From Saksenaea vasiformis B4078 (Eukaryota; Mucoromycota; Mucoromycetes; Mucorales; Saksenaeaceae): a stretch of 64,000 nt of DNA. The notes beneath the pieces are model-generated. The model did no database searches, was not told where the DNA came from, and saw only the letters and a list, made by a program, of their open reading frames with translations. This document shows, piece after piece, positions 48,831 to 60,785 of this stretch. Position 1 is the stretch's first letter; each line of letters starts with the position of its first letter. Made by a program: the position numbers and the translations under genes. Location of the stretch: positions 124,001 through 188,000 of the forward strand of contig JNDT01001931.1 in the NCBI GenBank assembly GCA_000697055.1, given 5' to 3'.

Positions 48831-50184
48831 TGGACGAATAAAAAATAAAAAAAAATGAAAGTAAGCGCAGCTCGATAGAGGAAGGTATTCCCTTTGGAAG
48901 GGATTTTAGGGAAAGAGCAAAAGAGTTGCAAAAAAAACATCGGCGCACGATTGGAAGAAATAGAATATTGAACCACAGGACCACGTAACACAATGAGCGG
49001 GGTAACAAAGCAAAAGGTGAGATCGACCAACATGCGTTGTCTTATGTCTATAACTCTTAATTGACAGGTTACTAAATCTAGTGCCTCATGGTAAGAGAAG
49101 CAACCTTTCGGTAGAGTGACCCTACAGACTTCTGACACGACATCCCCACGATAAATTAGGGACGGTATTATGGAACGTTTTGAAAGGCGAGAACCTTTTT
49201 TTTTTTTTGCTCTGTCGACGCGTTACAGGGGGTTGCGGGTATTCAATTAGATATGAATGGCGAATAGAAAACTAATTAGTGAATCGACTTTTGCGGTAAA
49301 CTGCACCCTTGGTCTAAGGTTCTTTGTCGTACACGCTCTGTGCTATTACACGTGTCATACTCCATTTGATTAAGTTCGCTTTAAATGTTTGGATGGCCTG
49401 ACATCGCGTAGCTGTCTCTCCGATCTCACTCTTTTCCTTTACGTTAGGCTCGTGCCATGCTGTCGGAGCTCCATGCGTAAAAAATTTACAGGGACGCCGA
49501 TCATCGACTGAAACCAAAAAGAAAAACGTGGATTTTTTTTTTCTGACCTTGGCAATGGTCCCCCAATCGTTCGAATTTTAAATCTTGACAACCCCCATGT
49601 TACATAGTTACGATCATTGTTACTGAGTTGGTCATAGCAATGCCTTTTTACTATCCTAACCCTGTTGATTTCTGCCAGTTGAATGGAAATAGGGGTTTGT
49701 CTTTCCACGTCCACCACATTGAACTCAGCTTCGATCAAATTATACAATTTCCGACGGCAGAGATTGGCCGCTAGAAAACGAATTCGGTCGAGACAAGCCA
49801 GACCCGATCAAACCCAAGCCCGATCCAGCTGGCTGGGTTCTCATAAACCAAATATTGCAGATATGTTTTCTGCATCAGCTATTACGGATAACTTCCTGAG
49901 ATAAGAAAAGAATATCTTTCATTTGTATAATCATCTTTTTAACAGTCCTTTTCGATCAAAGCATGTCAATTCTGTTTACTTCTATACTCATTAAGAAACT
50001 CTGTTTCGGAATACTCTTTGTTGACAGGGACCATGTTGTTTTAGGTATGCGGACCCTGATCAGTATAATATGATTAATTAAACGTGCGTGTAGTTCTAAA
50101 CTATATGTAATGCATCAAATTGCCCTTAGAATATCCCGTCCTCTAGTCCTCGGTGCTGATGTAATCTGGGCCACTCTTCACTGT
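48831..50184. other. Intergenic region, no gene recognised
   Basis: Upstream of the homeodomain gene. The minus-strand frame 49439-49747 (103 codons) has no motif or splice context I can support. Confidence 0.4.
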
Positions 50185-50860
50185 TCAATGACCGCATTTT
50201 TGCACCAACCTATATAAATTTTGCACCCGTTGGTAGCCAAGTCTGCGTTAATGAAAAGTTGACTCTTCCGTCCTTATTACATAAGTTGGCGACAAACTTC
50301 TACTCTACTAAAATCAAATTGTTCTTTCCCAGTGGACACAATGTTTCTACGGGATAGCATATAAATTCATTCATGGTACTAAATAGAATTGATGTCGATT
50401 TACTTACCCCGAAGGATAAGTTCGCCGACGGCGGAAGCCGACCCCGTCTATGAGCGGTGGGAGCGACGTAAAGGAGCTCCTGACAGCCAGTGATGACTGA
50501 TACGCATTACAGAGGGCCCGGAACCTTACGTATCTAGTGATCTGTTGCAGAAAATAAGTGATGCTGGATGTATAGTCACATCCACTTTTTTAAATGATGG
50601 GCTTTTGGCAACATCAAAACTGAAAGAGTTCGGAACAAAAGGCATGCAGGCTAAACGACAACCAAGAGGACGCGACTGGTTCTGGATGTGCATTTTCATC
50701 AGAGATACATACTCATGATGCAGAAGAGAAGCAGAATCCAGGAAAATAAAAAGTTTATGCGTCCCCTTATATGAAAATATACGTCGCAACTGGATACTGA
50801 AACAAGAGGAACAGTTGACTAACAACACATCAGCATAATGCACTTTGAGTTAATGCATAA
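50185..50860 (+). repeat. Dispersed repeat family, copy 3
   Basis: Matches copy 4 in order: TTCAATGACCGCATTTTTGC, ATATAAATTTTGCACCC, ACATAAGTTGGC, the opposite arm GTGGACACAATG..ATATAAATTCAT, TTACTTACCCCGAAGGAT, ATAAGTGATGCTG, AGGCTAAACGAC, GGATG and TTTATGCGTCCCCTTATA. Strongly diverged, with no coding capacity. Confidence 0.65.
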
Positions 50861-53363
50861 CGGTTTGCCACCCACGGGATTTGAAGATACAGTGCGCAAA
50901 GCCATGCACTCCTCGATGTATAGTTCATTTGGAGCCAGCGCCAAATAGGGTTAAAAGTAGCGCAAGTCTGGCAGTTCCTTCTTGGACATCTTGTTTTTCG
51001 CTTGTTTGTGGGTAGTCAAGTCAAACAAAAAAATGTTACCAAATCACTATTCACTGCAGCGACACATGACATTATGCGAGCTCTTTATTCTTGTTGGCTA
51101 CAAACTTTGGTCATTGATAGATTTTCGACCTATTAACGCTATCCGATTAGCCGTGCAAATCTCTGAAAGCCAACGCTTTGGATGGAAGTATTGACTCAAC
51201 AATTCTTGCGCACTAGAGTAGTAATACATGGTCCTGTTTCTATTCTGCTTTCCTTACGTGGCTCGAAACCGTAGAAGGCGGGAAGACCTTCCTACGTTAC
51301 TATGAAGGTCGTAGTTTCGATATTTTCATCGCGTCTGGCTTTTGTGAGCTACAAAACAAGTATACCTTGTAAGGGTTCATTTACCGTAGGCCGGTATTGA
51401 TTAGTAAAGTCAACATTTTCGATATTCCAATCAATCAATTCTGTTTATCAGTCTCTTAATACTAATAGCATGAATATCGTCAGGGTCTAGATGAGATCTA
51501 ACTAGCCAATAGTCACCTACAGGGTTGGATCAAGTGAAACAGAAGTGGACCTTATCTATACCAGTGTATGTAAAATCTGGACCGAACTAAAAGCTGCAAA
51601 ACGCTGCGATATACTATAGTCCCTCATTGATACTCCTGTGTGGCTCGATGAAGATGTCGCCTGATAACGCAAAAAAGACAAACAACGATCGTACAAAGTA
51701 ATAAGACTTTGGAAAATGGGGAAATCGGACGTACTCCCATAACAGGTACTCGACCGTGACTCTGCGGCACGTCGCTGTCCAGGAGTTGGTAAAACAATAG
51801 GAGTTAGCAAAGGTCTCGACAGAGATATGCTACGTGCCGAGCCTAGGAATGCTCAGCTCTTACCAAGTCTGGTACGAGAATACGGTGGGAATCTAGCATT
51901 TTTAACGAACGCTGTGTCGTGGGATTTGTTTCCTGAATTATGGGAAAAAGCCCTGTTTTAATAAGGCTAGGCGAATAAGTGTTCGCTGCCCCGGGCTCGT
52001 CTGCCAAAACTAGCAGAGCCCAATGATATAGACCATCTGCACAAAAGTTCAGAGGTCAAAGTACAGTGAAGGGGAAGGGACGATAGCTCGTGTGTATCCA
52101 CGATTAGTAAAAGATAGGTATTCTAGGATACCGTTCCCTAAAAGATATTTGGTAAATACGAATAAGCAAACAGACTCCGGGGTTCCCACATCCGAGCATT
52201 TGTGAATCGAATTGATCTCAAGAGTTTGATTGGTGTAAGTTAATTAAAAATCACTAGCAGACAACGAGAGAGCATATGTGTGGTTAACCTAATCGAATGG
52301 ATATTACCTGATATGAGTTTCAGTAACAGAACTTAGCATAACTTTCTGAGATTGTTTCGTCCTCTACCATGAGCTTCAGCCAGTAAGTCATCACCAAGTT
52401 TTTGTCGATACACATTTTAGTGTAATAGGAAATAGGTAACACTCCAAAGCTTAAATGGTTGTTATGCCACTAGAAAGAAAGATTTTTTTTATCAGTATAT
52501 CCCAGTTTTTAATATTTGATGAGCTGAGGGTTGCTCGACGTCCTACCAATAAATGTTACATAAACCATGATACAAGTAATTTCGCGGTGAAAGCCGATTT
52601 GAAGGTTTATAACTCTAGATACATCATGCCAGGAAAGAAAGGGTGCTGGGGTAAGCACTGGGTATGGTGGTACAGAGGACGTCTATATTGTCAGGGACTT
52701 TATTACAGGTACAGGTCGACCTTGAAATGTCAGCTTTTAGCTCTGCAGAAAAAGTAATTTACGATTCTATGGGTCCCGTATTTTTGTAACGCGTGCATAT
52801 ATGCACAAGCCTAGTGTTATGCCATTGATTGTGAAACGCTTGCGTTGATAGCGATGTCAAAAAAGACAACGATAGACTACTGTGAGCAGTTTGCATGTGT
52901 ACAATGGCACATGGTGACTAACTGTCTCCAGTGACACCATGTTGCTTCGCATGCCTATTTTCCTTTTCTTCCCTGATTTTCTCTTTTTTGGAGCGAGAGC
53001 TTTTTAAGTTGAAGAGCTTGGTAATAGTTGCAACCCAAAAAAGTTTCTTTCTTTTTTTCTTACTACATTCAGTGTTTATGGGATGGTCTTTTTTTTTTTA
53101 CGACGCTACGCTTGTAAATCAAAGCATGGCGCAGGATCGTGTTACTGTTTGCTTTGGTTACAACAAATAATCCCAAGAGGTAACTAACCATCTGACCCCA
53201 TCCATGATCGTTCACCTATGTCCAACATCGAAGGCTGTCAATAAGTGAATCGGTTGAGGCCATTACTCCTCAAATTTCCAATGCCTCATGTTGTGCTACG
53301 TAACACTCTGCAGACATTTGTTTTAATTTTTAGTCATCATAGCTAACGTTACAAAGGGTATTT
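50861..53363. other. Gene-poor region, no gene recognised
   Basis: About 2.5 kb of AT-rich sequence without supported exons, RNA genes or identified repeats. The short frame ending at 52757 is rich in Trp, Tyr and Arg but has no further support. T-rich sequence at 53040-53110 resembles a leader or decayed tail. Confidence 0.4.
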
Positions 53364-54979
53364 CTATGAATCTGCATAATCAGGTGGAGGTTTTGAAGGA
53401 ACGCGATCAAGCGCCAGAGTGGGGGAATCTTGAAGAAGTAATGCTTTTGAGGCCAGCTCCATGCTTTTGAGGAATTCATAGTAACAGGGACAGTGGAAAG
53501 CGCGCGGCTTGCTAGGTTTATCTACAGCCGGAGACACGTCGTCAGGTTTCTGTGGGTTGCCTTTATTAGACTCGGACAACGTGGCAGGGTCGGGAAGTTT
53601 CATGCCAAGTTCAAAGTAGGACGGTAGTCGACCATAATCCTCCTTCAGACGACAGTCGAATGCAATGATCGGCGTCTCAAGCACAATGGTTTCTCTTCGA
53701 CGACCACGATCTTGAGAGTCTTCTTCGTTGCGTGACTTGCGCAGTCTAAGGAGCATATTTTGCCAACCGCTGCTTGTGGCACTTAGTCCAGGTGATGGGG
53801 GCGCTGACATAGTGCGGTTATCGTACGGCATATGGCTGCTAGTTGGTACATCAAAGCTCTCTTGGCTACTGACATTGCTTAGAGAATAAACACGTGTGCC
53901 ATTGTCGTCCAAATATGACAGAACAACATTGATCTGGAGATAGTGGCGAAAAAGAATTTCCTCGAAATGAGTGGTGTGGCGGATATTTTGCGAACATCGC
54001 GGTGTTGCGAATGCAAGTCGATGAGCAAATGTGTCCGTCAGATCGATACCGGTGCCATTCTTCTCAAAAGCTGATCGCACATCATTGGTGGAGCACGCAG
54101 CGGCATAGGATTTGTCTGCATCCAGTAACCGGGTAGAGCCAGCAAACGTTAGCGGGAAAACGGATTCATCTGCCCTCCATGCTCGCATTTCGGGCACACA
54201 ATAACGACGCGTCTCAGTTATGCTTAAACTGACGTGTTCCAATCTAGCATGCTTGCGTTGAGGTTGAATCATCATTCGCACGTAGAAGATGTCACCTGCC
54301 GAGAACGCGGCGGCTTCGATGACCACCTCAATATCGCCCGCGACCATGTGCTTTTCAAACGTTCTTGATAAATCTTGGAGTGAGTTGTTTGTCAAGAAGG
54401 AGTTCGACATAAACGTTCGCAGAACCAGCACCGGACTTGATATGTGCCAGCTATTCAGCAGTGAAATGCCTGGGCGTGCCACTTGAGCCTCAACCACGTG
54501 TTTGACGCGACCATAGCTATCTTCTATCGTTTCCACTAATGACTGCGGAATAGAGTAAGATACCAGCCACATACGATTAAGATCACTTTACATTAGGAAC
54601 CACAAATGCAAATGAAAACCGATGGGTACCGGCTACGTACCACCTGTAGCCTTTTGTGTCACCTTTGGCTGGAAGGATCCGCAAAGTCTGCTCGCTCAGA
54701 CACTTGTCGGACGTCAACCGGGTTCCACGTGCACCGATCCCTGCCAAAATGTAAGCCACATCACCTAAGCAGACTTAAGGTTTACATACCCTCTGGCCAA
54801 TATGTTGAAGCTGTTGACCGGAGCGTGACAGAGATGGAAGAAATTTTGGTAGTCTTTGACAATTTCACTACAATATTGCCTGAAAAAACAGACGATGCAT
54901 CCTCGGTATGCGGGCCACGTAAAATGATGGGCTTCAAAGGATCAAATGACACATGATCTTGCGAGAGCAACCCCATCAT
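53364..54979 (-). CDS. Alpha-arrestin (ART-like ubiquitin ligase adaptor)
   Basis: Cytosolic adaptor predicted to bring the Rsp5/Nedd4-type ubiquitin ligase to plasma-membrane transporters for endocytosis. Exons 54790-54979, 54592-54740 and 53364-54542 give 505 residues. The arrestin-N part has IILRGPHTEDASSVFSGNIV and SSISVTLRSTASTYWPEG; the HRFSFAFVVPNSLVETIED segment is the family's F-x-F-x-x-P-x-S-L block and is rebuilt across intron 2. The arrestin-C part starts near VVIEAAAFSAGDIFYVRM. The C-terminal tail ends in PSKPPPDYADS, a PPxY (PPDY) motif expected to bind WW domains. A Ser-rich loop (MSAPPSPGLSATSSGW) could be phosphoregulated. Confidence 0.85.
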
Positions 54980-55828
54980 CTCAAGACATCAACAATTTGG
55001 CAAACTATAGCGCTGGGATTTATTGGTGTTTGTTTTTAGTTTTAATACAAGTGGCTTTTGAAAACAAAAGTGGACAAAGAAGAGTGAGACAAGCTCGGAA
55101 GCGTTTTTGAATTTGGTCGCCAGTCAACCCGTTCGCTGCGTTTGAATTGAAGAACCACTATAGAGATATCGCTACTTGAAAAAGTTATCTTACGATCTAG
55201 CCATGTGAAACGCTATAGAAGATATAGCACTTAGTATTTGTGTGATGCATCTTGTACCTTATCTCCGGGAAGCCGTAAAGGAAGTTATCTCCTGGGCACC
55301 GATTCCTTAGTTAAGCGTAAACAGTGCAGATAATCTAGAGAGATATGGCGTGACATATTGACTCGACAAACCTTAAATTGACAACATCAAATACGAGTCT
55401 TATGCACTCTGATAATACCTGTTATCAACTATTAAATAAGGACATCGGTCACAGTCTTTTCGAATTCGGCATTGCTTCCCAACAATATGGTCATTCTTTA
55501 TGGCTTCATTTTGCGCTTATGTAATTCTGTGCAGTGGATGTTTCTTTTTCCCGTCTCTGAACTTGTAGAGGGACTGGTGCGTGCTGGCCCTTTTAATATC
55601 GCAATTTATGCAAAAGATGGAAAGTCATGATGACGTTTAAAGCTATCCAAAAGAACAATACAGAAAAGCGCGGTATATTCAATAAGTACGTATGCCGTCG
55701 GTCGCATACCGTCTCTTTTTGGATTTGAATGATTGTCGGAAGTAGGCAATGACTACTGTTTCTATCGTCCCAGACATCGATTAGCATATTACATCGAAGT
55801 AATGTATTATGGATTATGTTTCTAGCAC
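54980..55828. other. Intergenic region, no gene recognised
   Basis: Upstream of the alpha-arrestin gene. No supported exon or repeat before MITE 2. Confidence 0.45.
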
Positions 55829-55830
55829 TA

Positions 55831-55960
55831 TGGAGAATGGGTTCCCGCTTGACTAATTTTCCTTAACAAAAAATTGTCTATCGAGAGCTGAGGTAGTACG
55901 GGACTCTGATACACTATTTTTCTCTTAAGGAAAAGTAGTCAATCAGGAACCCATTTCCCA
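55831..55960. mobile_element. MITE with about 44-bp terminal inverted repeats (MITE 2)
   Basis: A 130-bp element flanked by perfect TA duplications (55829-55830 and 55961-55962). Arms begin TGGAGAATGGGTTCC and, on the other strand, TGGGAAATGGGTTCC; both continue through TTGACTA-TTTTCCTTAA. About 38 of 44 arm positions agree. Its first 11 bases closely match those of MITE 1, which implies mobilisation by the same or a related Tc1/mariner-type transposase. Confidence 0.8.
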
Positions 55961-55962
55961 TA

Positions 55963-56397
55963 GCGTAATGACATAGTAGGATATGTCTAATGCAGTTATA
56001 GAAACAAGTTACACTCCAGAAAATCGTAGGTAGTGTGTTAGGCGACCCGTATCTCTCTACGTGGTATCATATTAGCTTGTGAAAGCTATCACTGCATTTA
56101 ACGAAGACGTGAACGCCTTACGCAACATATTCTACATCGCTGAATAAGTTACCGCACACAAGGTGCAGCAGTATATATTTAATCGTTCAACATCAAGCCT
56201 GTAACAAGTACCATTTTATTTTATGGTATGGGTCAGAATTAAGGTCAGAATTGAGGTTCTAAAGGGTTATGAAATACCGGCGATTGTAGTAAACGTTGCA
56301 GGATAAGAACAAGACGAAAAAGGAAAAATTGGCTTTTCATGCCTTAACAATGTACACATTCAAAAATCAATAATAGCATTCTTCTTTTTATTTCTTC
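55963..56397. other. Intergenic region upstream of the GT15 gene
   Basis: AT-rich, with a short duplicated GGTCAGAATTAAGG / GGTCAGAATTGAGG segment near 56229-56256. No other feature seen. Confidence 0.45.
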
Positions 56398-57699
56398 ATG
56401 GTCAGCGAAAAAGCGGGAAAGTACGATAAGTCGTTGTCAGATTACAAGTATGAAAGGAATAGCGTGGCGTTGACCCTTTTTATCCTGGTCTCCGTTTTTG
56501 GTATCGGATATGGAATCTTTGTCATGTTGTCTCTATCGACAAATACAACAAAGGACGTGATTCTCCCTGAACCTGATGTTTTTATGAATTGGACTACAAA
56601 CAAAGTAAATACTCCAGTCAAGGCCGCCCTTGTGGCATTAGTTAGGGAAGCCGACTTATTTCCACTACGTCGGACAATGCGTATGGTAGAAGATCGATTC
56701 AATAAGCGGCATGGATACCCATGGATTATTTTGAGCGACCAGCCCTTTACTATTCACTTTCAAGAATGGATCCGCGCAATGACATCTGGTCCTATCTATT
56801 TTGGACAGGCTCCAGCAGCCGAATGGCACGAACCGCATTGGGTTGATATGAAACGCGCAGAAGTCGAGGCAATGAAAATGTATTCTGAGGGAGTATTTCA
56901 TGGAGAAAGTCTAACTTGGCGGAAAATGACAAGGTAAGGATTTGAAAAGAAAAGTAAAGTAGCTAATCACTTTTAAGCAGGTACAATGCCGGCTTTATTG
57001 CGCACCATCCACTTTTAGAAGGCTTAGAGTACTACTGGAAGGTGCAGGCCGGATCTTCCTATCTCTGTGATATACGTGAAGATCCCTTTTTGATGATGAA
57101 GCGAGAAGGAAAGAAATTGGGTAAGCACGATCGCGTAAAAAGCTGCTGTGTCTCATGGGAATTAGCATTTGCAAACACCATGTATGAAAACGGGATGACC
57201 ATCCCTTCATTATGGGGACGTATCCGGTCATTTGTATCCGAAAACAAGGAACTTGTACGTTCCCCTAGCGAGACCATTTATCCATGGATTGTAGATGCAG
57301 ACGAATACAACAAGTGTCATGTTTGGAATAATTTCATGATTGTTTCGTTAGATTTCCTGAGATCAAGAGCGTACTCAAAGCTGTTCAACTATCTGGACAA
57401 TACTGGAGGTTTCTTCTACGAAAGATGGTCGGACGGCCCAATACAAACGATTGCTGCTGCTTTGTTTCTTGATCGCCAAGAAGTCTATTATATGCCTACG
57501 ATGGGCTATTCTTATACAGTTGCTACAAACTGTCCTCTCGATAAGGAAGATCGCAAACGTTTACTTTGTGTCTGCAATCCGAAGAATTCCTTCTGTAGGT
57601 TACGCATGGTCTTCATACTTACCAACTAACTTGAATATAGTACATCATGACCAAAGCTGTACGTCTAGGTTACTACGACTACAGCAAAGCAACTACTAA
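56398..57699 (+). CDS. GT15 (Kre2/Mnt1-type) mannosyltransferase-like protein
   Basis: Predicted Golgi type II membrane protein of the family that adds alpha-1,2-mannose to O- and N-glycans. Exons 56398-56933, 56981-57594 and 57641-57699 give 402 residues. Residues about 22-44 form a single signal-anchor (SVALTLFILVSVFGIGYGIF). Family blocks: VREADLFPLRRTMRMVEDRFN, YPWIILSD, EPHWVDMKRAEVEAM, ELAFANTMYENG, VDADEYNKCHVWNNF and GGFFYERWSDGPIQTIAAALF. Two motifs differ from the consensus as I recall it: the YWRVEP block reads YWKVQAG, and the FEI at the end of YNxCHFWSNFEI reads FMI. So the fold is clear but activity is doubtful. The last exon is short and Cys-containing. Confidence 0.85.
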
Positions 57700-57812
57700 A
57701 ATAATGGAAATTTATGATTACGGAACATTATTCGCGTGCAAAAGCTTTTCAAATGTGGGTGATAGCGCGTGTAATAATGGTATATGTTAGGGAAGGATGA
57801 AATGAGATAAAT

Positions 57813-58543
57813 CTACGCTTGTGAAATTCCTTTTTCTCGTTCTAAGGCAGATACATGTGATTCCATAGTTGCAAGAATGTCATCCCAAGATATAAAAATT
57901 TCAGATAGCGTATTAATCTTCCAAAATCATTAGTAAAAAAAGCCAATTTCCTGTTTCACTCACCAGGCCATTATAATTGTCTGTTAGAATAGACACTTTT
58001 TCCGTAACCTCTGCTAACTGCTTTACTTGCTCCGTGTGCGCAACTTCTAATGGAGCTAGCTCGGGACCGAGTTTCTCGACCGCTAACGATCTTCCCCTTA
58101 GAATGACCGGTATACCTATCGGCATTATTTACCTTCATAGTCAGCACCGCCAACCACAGATTCAAGGGCTTTCACTTGTTTGACGTCTGCTGCGAATTTC
58201 TCCAAATCGTCATGGGCTGCCAATACGAGTTCCAACTTCGTTTCAGGTGTCAAGATCTCTCGTTCAATCTCTAACATTGAGTTTGTGGGATTTAGAAGCT
58301 TCGCATGCGTGCCATCTACAGCCAATGTTATCCACGATGTTTCAATGGGAAGGTAGGTATACATTTGTTGATGAAGTCATTTATGGGCTTGTTGTTCTGA
58401 CAGATACTCTGTAGTTCCTTTCTCAAAACGTTTATTCGTTTATACAAAGATTGCTTCGCCGCGCGATCTAGATGACCCGTCTGCTGACCAGCGAGAATAT
58501 GCTCCAGATGACGGAGCCTTGCTTCAAACCCATATTCATCCAT
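57813..58543 (-). CDS. Dynactin subunit 3 (p24)-like
   Basis: Predicted shoulder subunit of dynactin (human DCTN3, yeast Ldb18), needed for dynein-driven transport. Exons 58363-58543, 58133-58315, 57964-58082 and 57813-57917 give 195 residues (human 186). It starts MDEYGFEARLRHLEHILAG, as DCTN3 proteins begin with a short heptad helix, and is predicted all-helical/coiled coil. The C-terminal TLSEIFISWDDILATMES corresponds to the conserved SKQFVQWDELL segment and appears only after splicing with the TACTAATG branch site at the last intron. The third exon acceptor was placed at 58082 because the nearer ones give a stop or a 17-nt intron. Convergent with the GT15 gene (113 bp). Confidence 0.78.
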
Positions 58544-58659
58544 AACAGGCGAAAGAGGAGTATGTGACTGTCAGCATGCAACTCCACGCTTGAGAGCGCG
58601 ATTTCAATTCAGGGATAATGCAATCCGGCAGTCGCTCGCGTATTGTTACTGAATGACTT

Positions 58660-59350
58660 TTTTATACCGTTTATTGAACACGTTTTTACGCTAATCTATA
58701 TGAATTTTGCGTCCATGAGTAACCATTATCACGCTAAGAAAAGAATCAAGTATGAGTTTGTTAATACATAAGTTGGCAAAAAAAAAATTCAGATACTACT
58801 TACATCAACGCGGCCCCTCGGTGGACGCAAAATTCATATAGACAGCATAAGAATTTGCTCATGGTTAGTAAACGTCAGTCTACTTACCCGCGAAGGATAT
58901 TCCCACGACTTCATGGGGGCCGCACCCCGCACCGTAATGGGTGGGAGTAGGAGAGGGAGGAGGAAATCGGCACAGGGCCAATGAAAACGCGCTGCAGAGG
59001 ACTTGAAGCGATAAAACGTCCAGCGATCTATTGTACAAGATGAGTGATGCTGAGTGTGACAACAGTTATTTTACTTAAGTGATGGGTAAAAACACCACCA
59101 CAGCCGAGACGGTTCGGGACAGAGGTCGTACAGGCTAAACAATGCATCAAAAGACATCAGTGATCCTGGATGCGTATTCCATCAAAAGTATATACCGGGG
59201 ATGCAAAATGAACAGAGCCAAAGAAAAAAAAAGGATTCATGCGTCCCTTTAGATACTGCCACTTTACGTGTTCCGATTGATGAGTTGGATAACCTACTAC
59301 AATGTACCAGCGCAATGCACCTTTGATTTAGAAGTAAAGGTACATGCAAA
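58660..59350 (+). repeat. Dispersed repeat family, copy 4
   Basis: Best-preserved copy. It begins CCGTTTATTGAACACG and contains a perfect 21-bp inverted repeat (58695-58715 with 58822-58842). It continues CTTACCCGCGAAGGAT, GCAGAGGACTTGAAGCGAT (58991), GATGAGTGATGCTG, GACGGTTCGGGACAGAGGTC (59109), AGGCTAAACAATG, GAACAGAGCCAAAG and TTCATGCGTCCC. The right boundary is approximate. No coding capacity. Confidence 0.7.
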
Positions 59351-60759
59351 GTAATATTTGGATGACGTAAATGTGTGCTCAAAATCCAGTATTTTCTTTG
59401 ATGGTTTTTTCTTGGTACTCCTAAGAGAACACGTTACAATCCTACTGCGAAGTAGTAGCCGTTGATGTATCTAATGTTCGCTGGTATCAATTGCGTTCTT
59501 TTTAGGGACCATACCAACCCCGAGTCTCGGAATATCGGACTTCTCATTGATGTGCGGCCCGCGGAAACTATTGGGGACCGCAAAGATGGCCCAATGTGGA
59601 AAGTCGGAGGTTTCCGACAGCCAATCCAAATCGAAGGATCACTTCTTTACATTTTTCTCGTAAAGTATATGTGTGAATGGCATGCAAGTAGTGTGTTTCC
59701 ACTAGCCTCTTCTTACTCTATCTGCTTGTATTTTTTTTATGCAAATTTATTTTTTGTCAAAACGGAGGTGAAACTGGCCGTTTGGCAAGGATAACCTCTG
59801 TGCATTTTGCTCATTTTCAGTGCATTTGTCAATTTTCAGATGACGCCTGAAAAAATTATTCTTTATATCAGAATGTAGCTCTTTTTATTCTATTTCTATA
59901 TCTGTATTATTTCTCTTAGTGGTATCTCTTTCCAATAAGCTATTTAGTAAAAAATCCAAGAAGGATTTACGGAAAGATCAGGGAACAGCTGTCTTCGTGC
60001 TTTGACTCGTTATGAACGTAGATAACAAAAGGTAAGAAACCGATAAGAGGATGGTAAGAAATAAATCAAATGCTAGAGGTACAAAAGAAGTGCTGTCAAC
60101 GAAGAAGTACACAAAATAAAACGATAAAAACGGCTTTATCAATAAAACAAAGTCGATCAAAAGAAAGCAAAAGTGGGAATGGGTAGTACAACGACTTGGA
60201 GAAGGAAAAAGTGCATCTGGTAGCGTTCGCAAGTACCAGATATACGCGTCTTCTTTCTCATTATCAATACATGCAAATTCAATAGGAAAGATTACTAAGC
60301 TGGAACCACTAACGTTGCTGACACCTTGAACCGAAGTCAAGGGCACCTTTTGTTGCTTTTATTGTACATCACATCAATCAGTGCAACTTACAATAAACGA
60401 CGCGCCCTCTCGGTAATCATTCATGATGTAAAAGAAACATATCTCAAGAGAGAGGGCTTTCAAAATGCATGCTCTCAGACTCTGAGCAGAGCAGTTGAAG
60501 GATTGATCTCGGGCTCTAACCAGATACGAGCTAAACAAAAAAAAACACAATGCACAAATCACCGATTTTGGTGAGGATCCAGAATCTAACAACAGCGAGT
60601 TCCGCATTCAGGATTGGCAGCAGTCGTTTCCTGATGTTGATATCATACGGAGATGAACTGTCAACCACTGACAAATGCGTCGTTGTTTCGCTGAGGTCGA
60701 ATTTCGATTCTGTTCTCAAGCTTCTCCAGCCACTGGAAGCAAACCATTCCAGGCAACGC
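59351..60759. other. Region upstream of the TONSL-like gene
   Basis: Contains a frame at 59462-59794 (+) that begins protein-like (DHTNPESRNIGLLIDVRPAE) and then becomes AT-coded hydrophobic sequence; not called. Also holds the possible MULE-type remnant on the minus strand. Confidence 0.35.
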
Positions 60760-60785
60760 ATGGGAAGAACTGTAACATATGCCAT
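60200..60785 (-). pseudogene. Possible MULE-type transposase remnant
   Basis: The minus-strand reading has MRCLEWFASSGWRSLRTESK, then LVRARDQSFNCSAQSLRACI, then SLEICFFYIMNDYREGASFI. After a plausible GTAAGT..AG intron it continues VPLTSVQGVSNVSGSSLVIF and PIEFACIDNEKEDAYIWYLR. The last part resembles the MULE transposase pattern in which a plain hydrophobic strand is followed by 'E.ED.Y.W.L..L'. A run of nine T in the coding direction shifts the frame, and the reading becomes AT-coded after about 60200. It overlaps the proposed start of the TONSL-like gene on the other strand. Tentative. Confidence 0.3.

Noticed and set aside
49439..49747. Minus-strand frame of 102 codons upstream of the homeodomain gene
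   Set aside because: No recognisable motif and no supporting signals; kept as intergenic.
52455..52757. Plus-strand frame of 100 codons rich in Trp, Tyr and Arg
   Set aside because: Composition reflects local sequence; no promoter, splice or family support.
59462..59794. Plus-strand frame of 110 codons starting MMYLMFAGINCV
   Set aside because: The first half is protein-like, but the second half is AT-coded hydrophobic sequence; no motif, splice context or known family.
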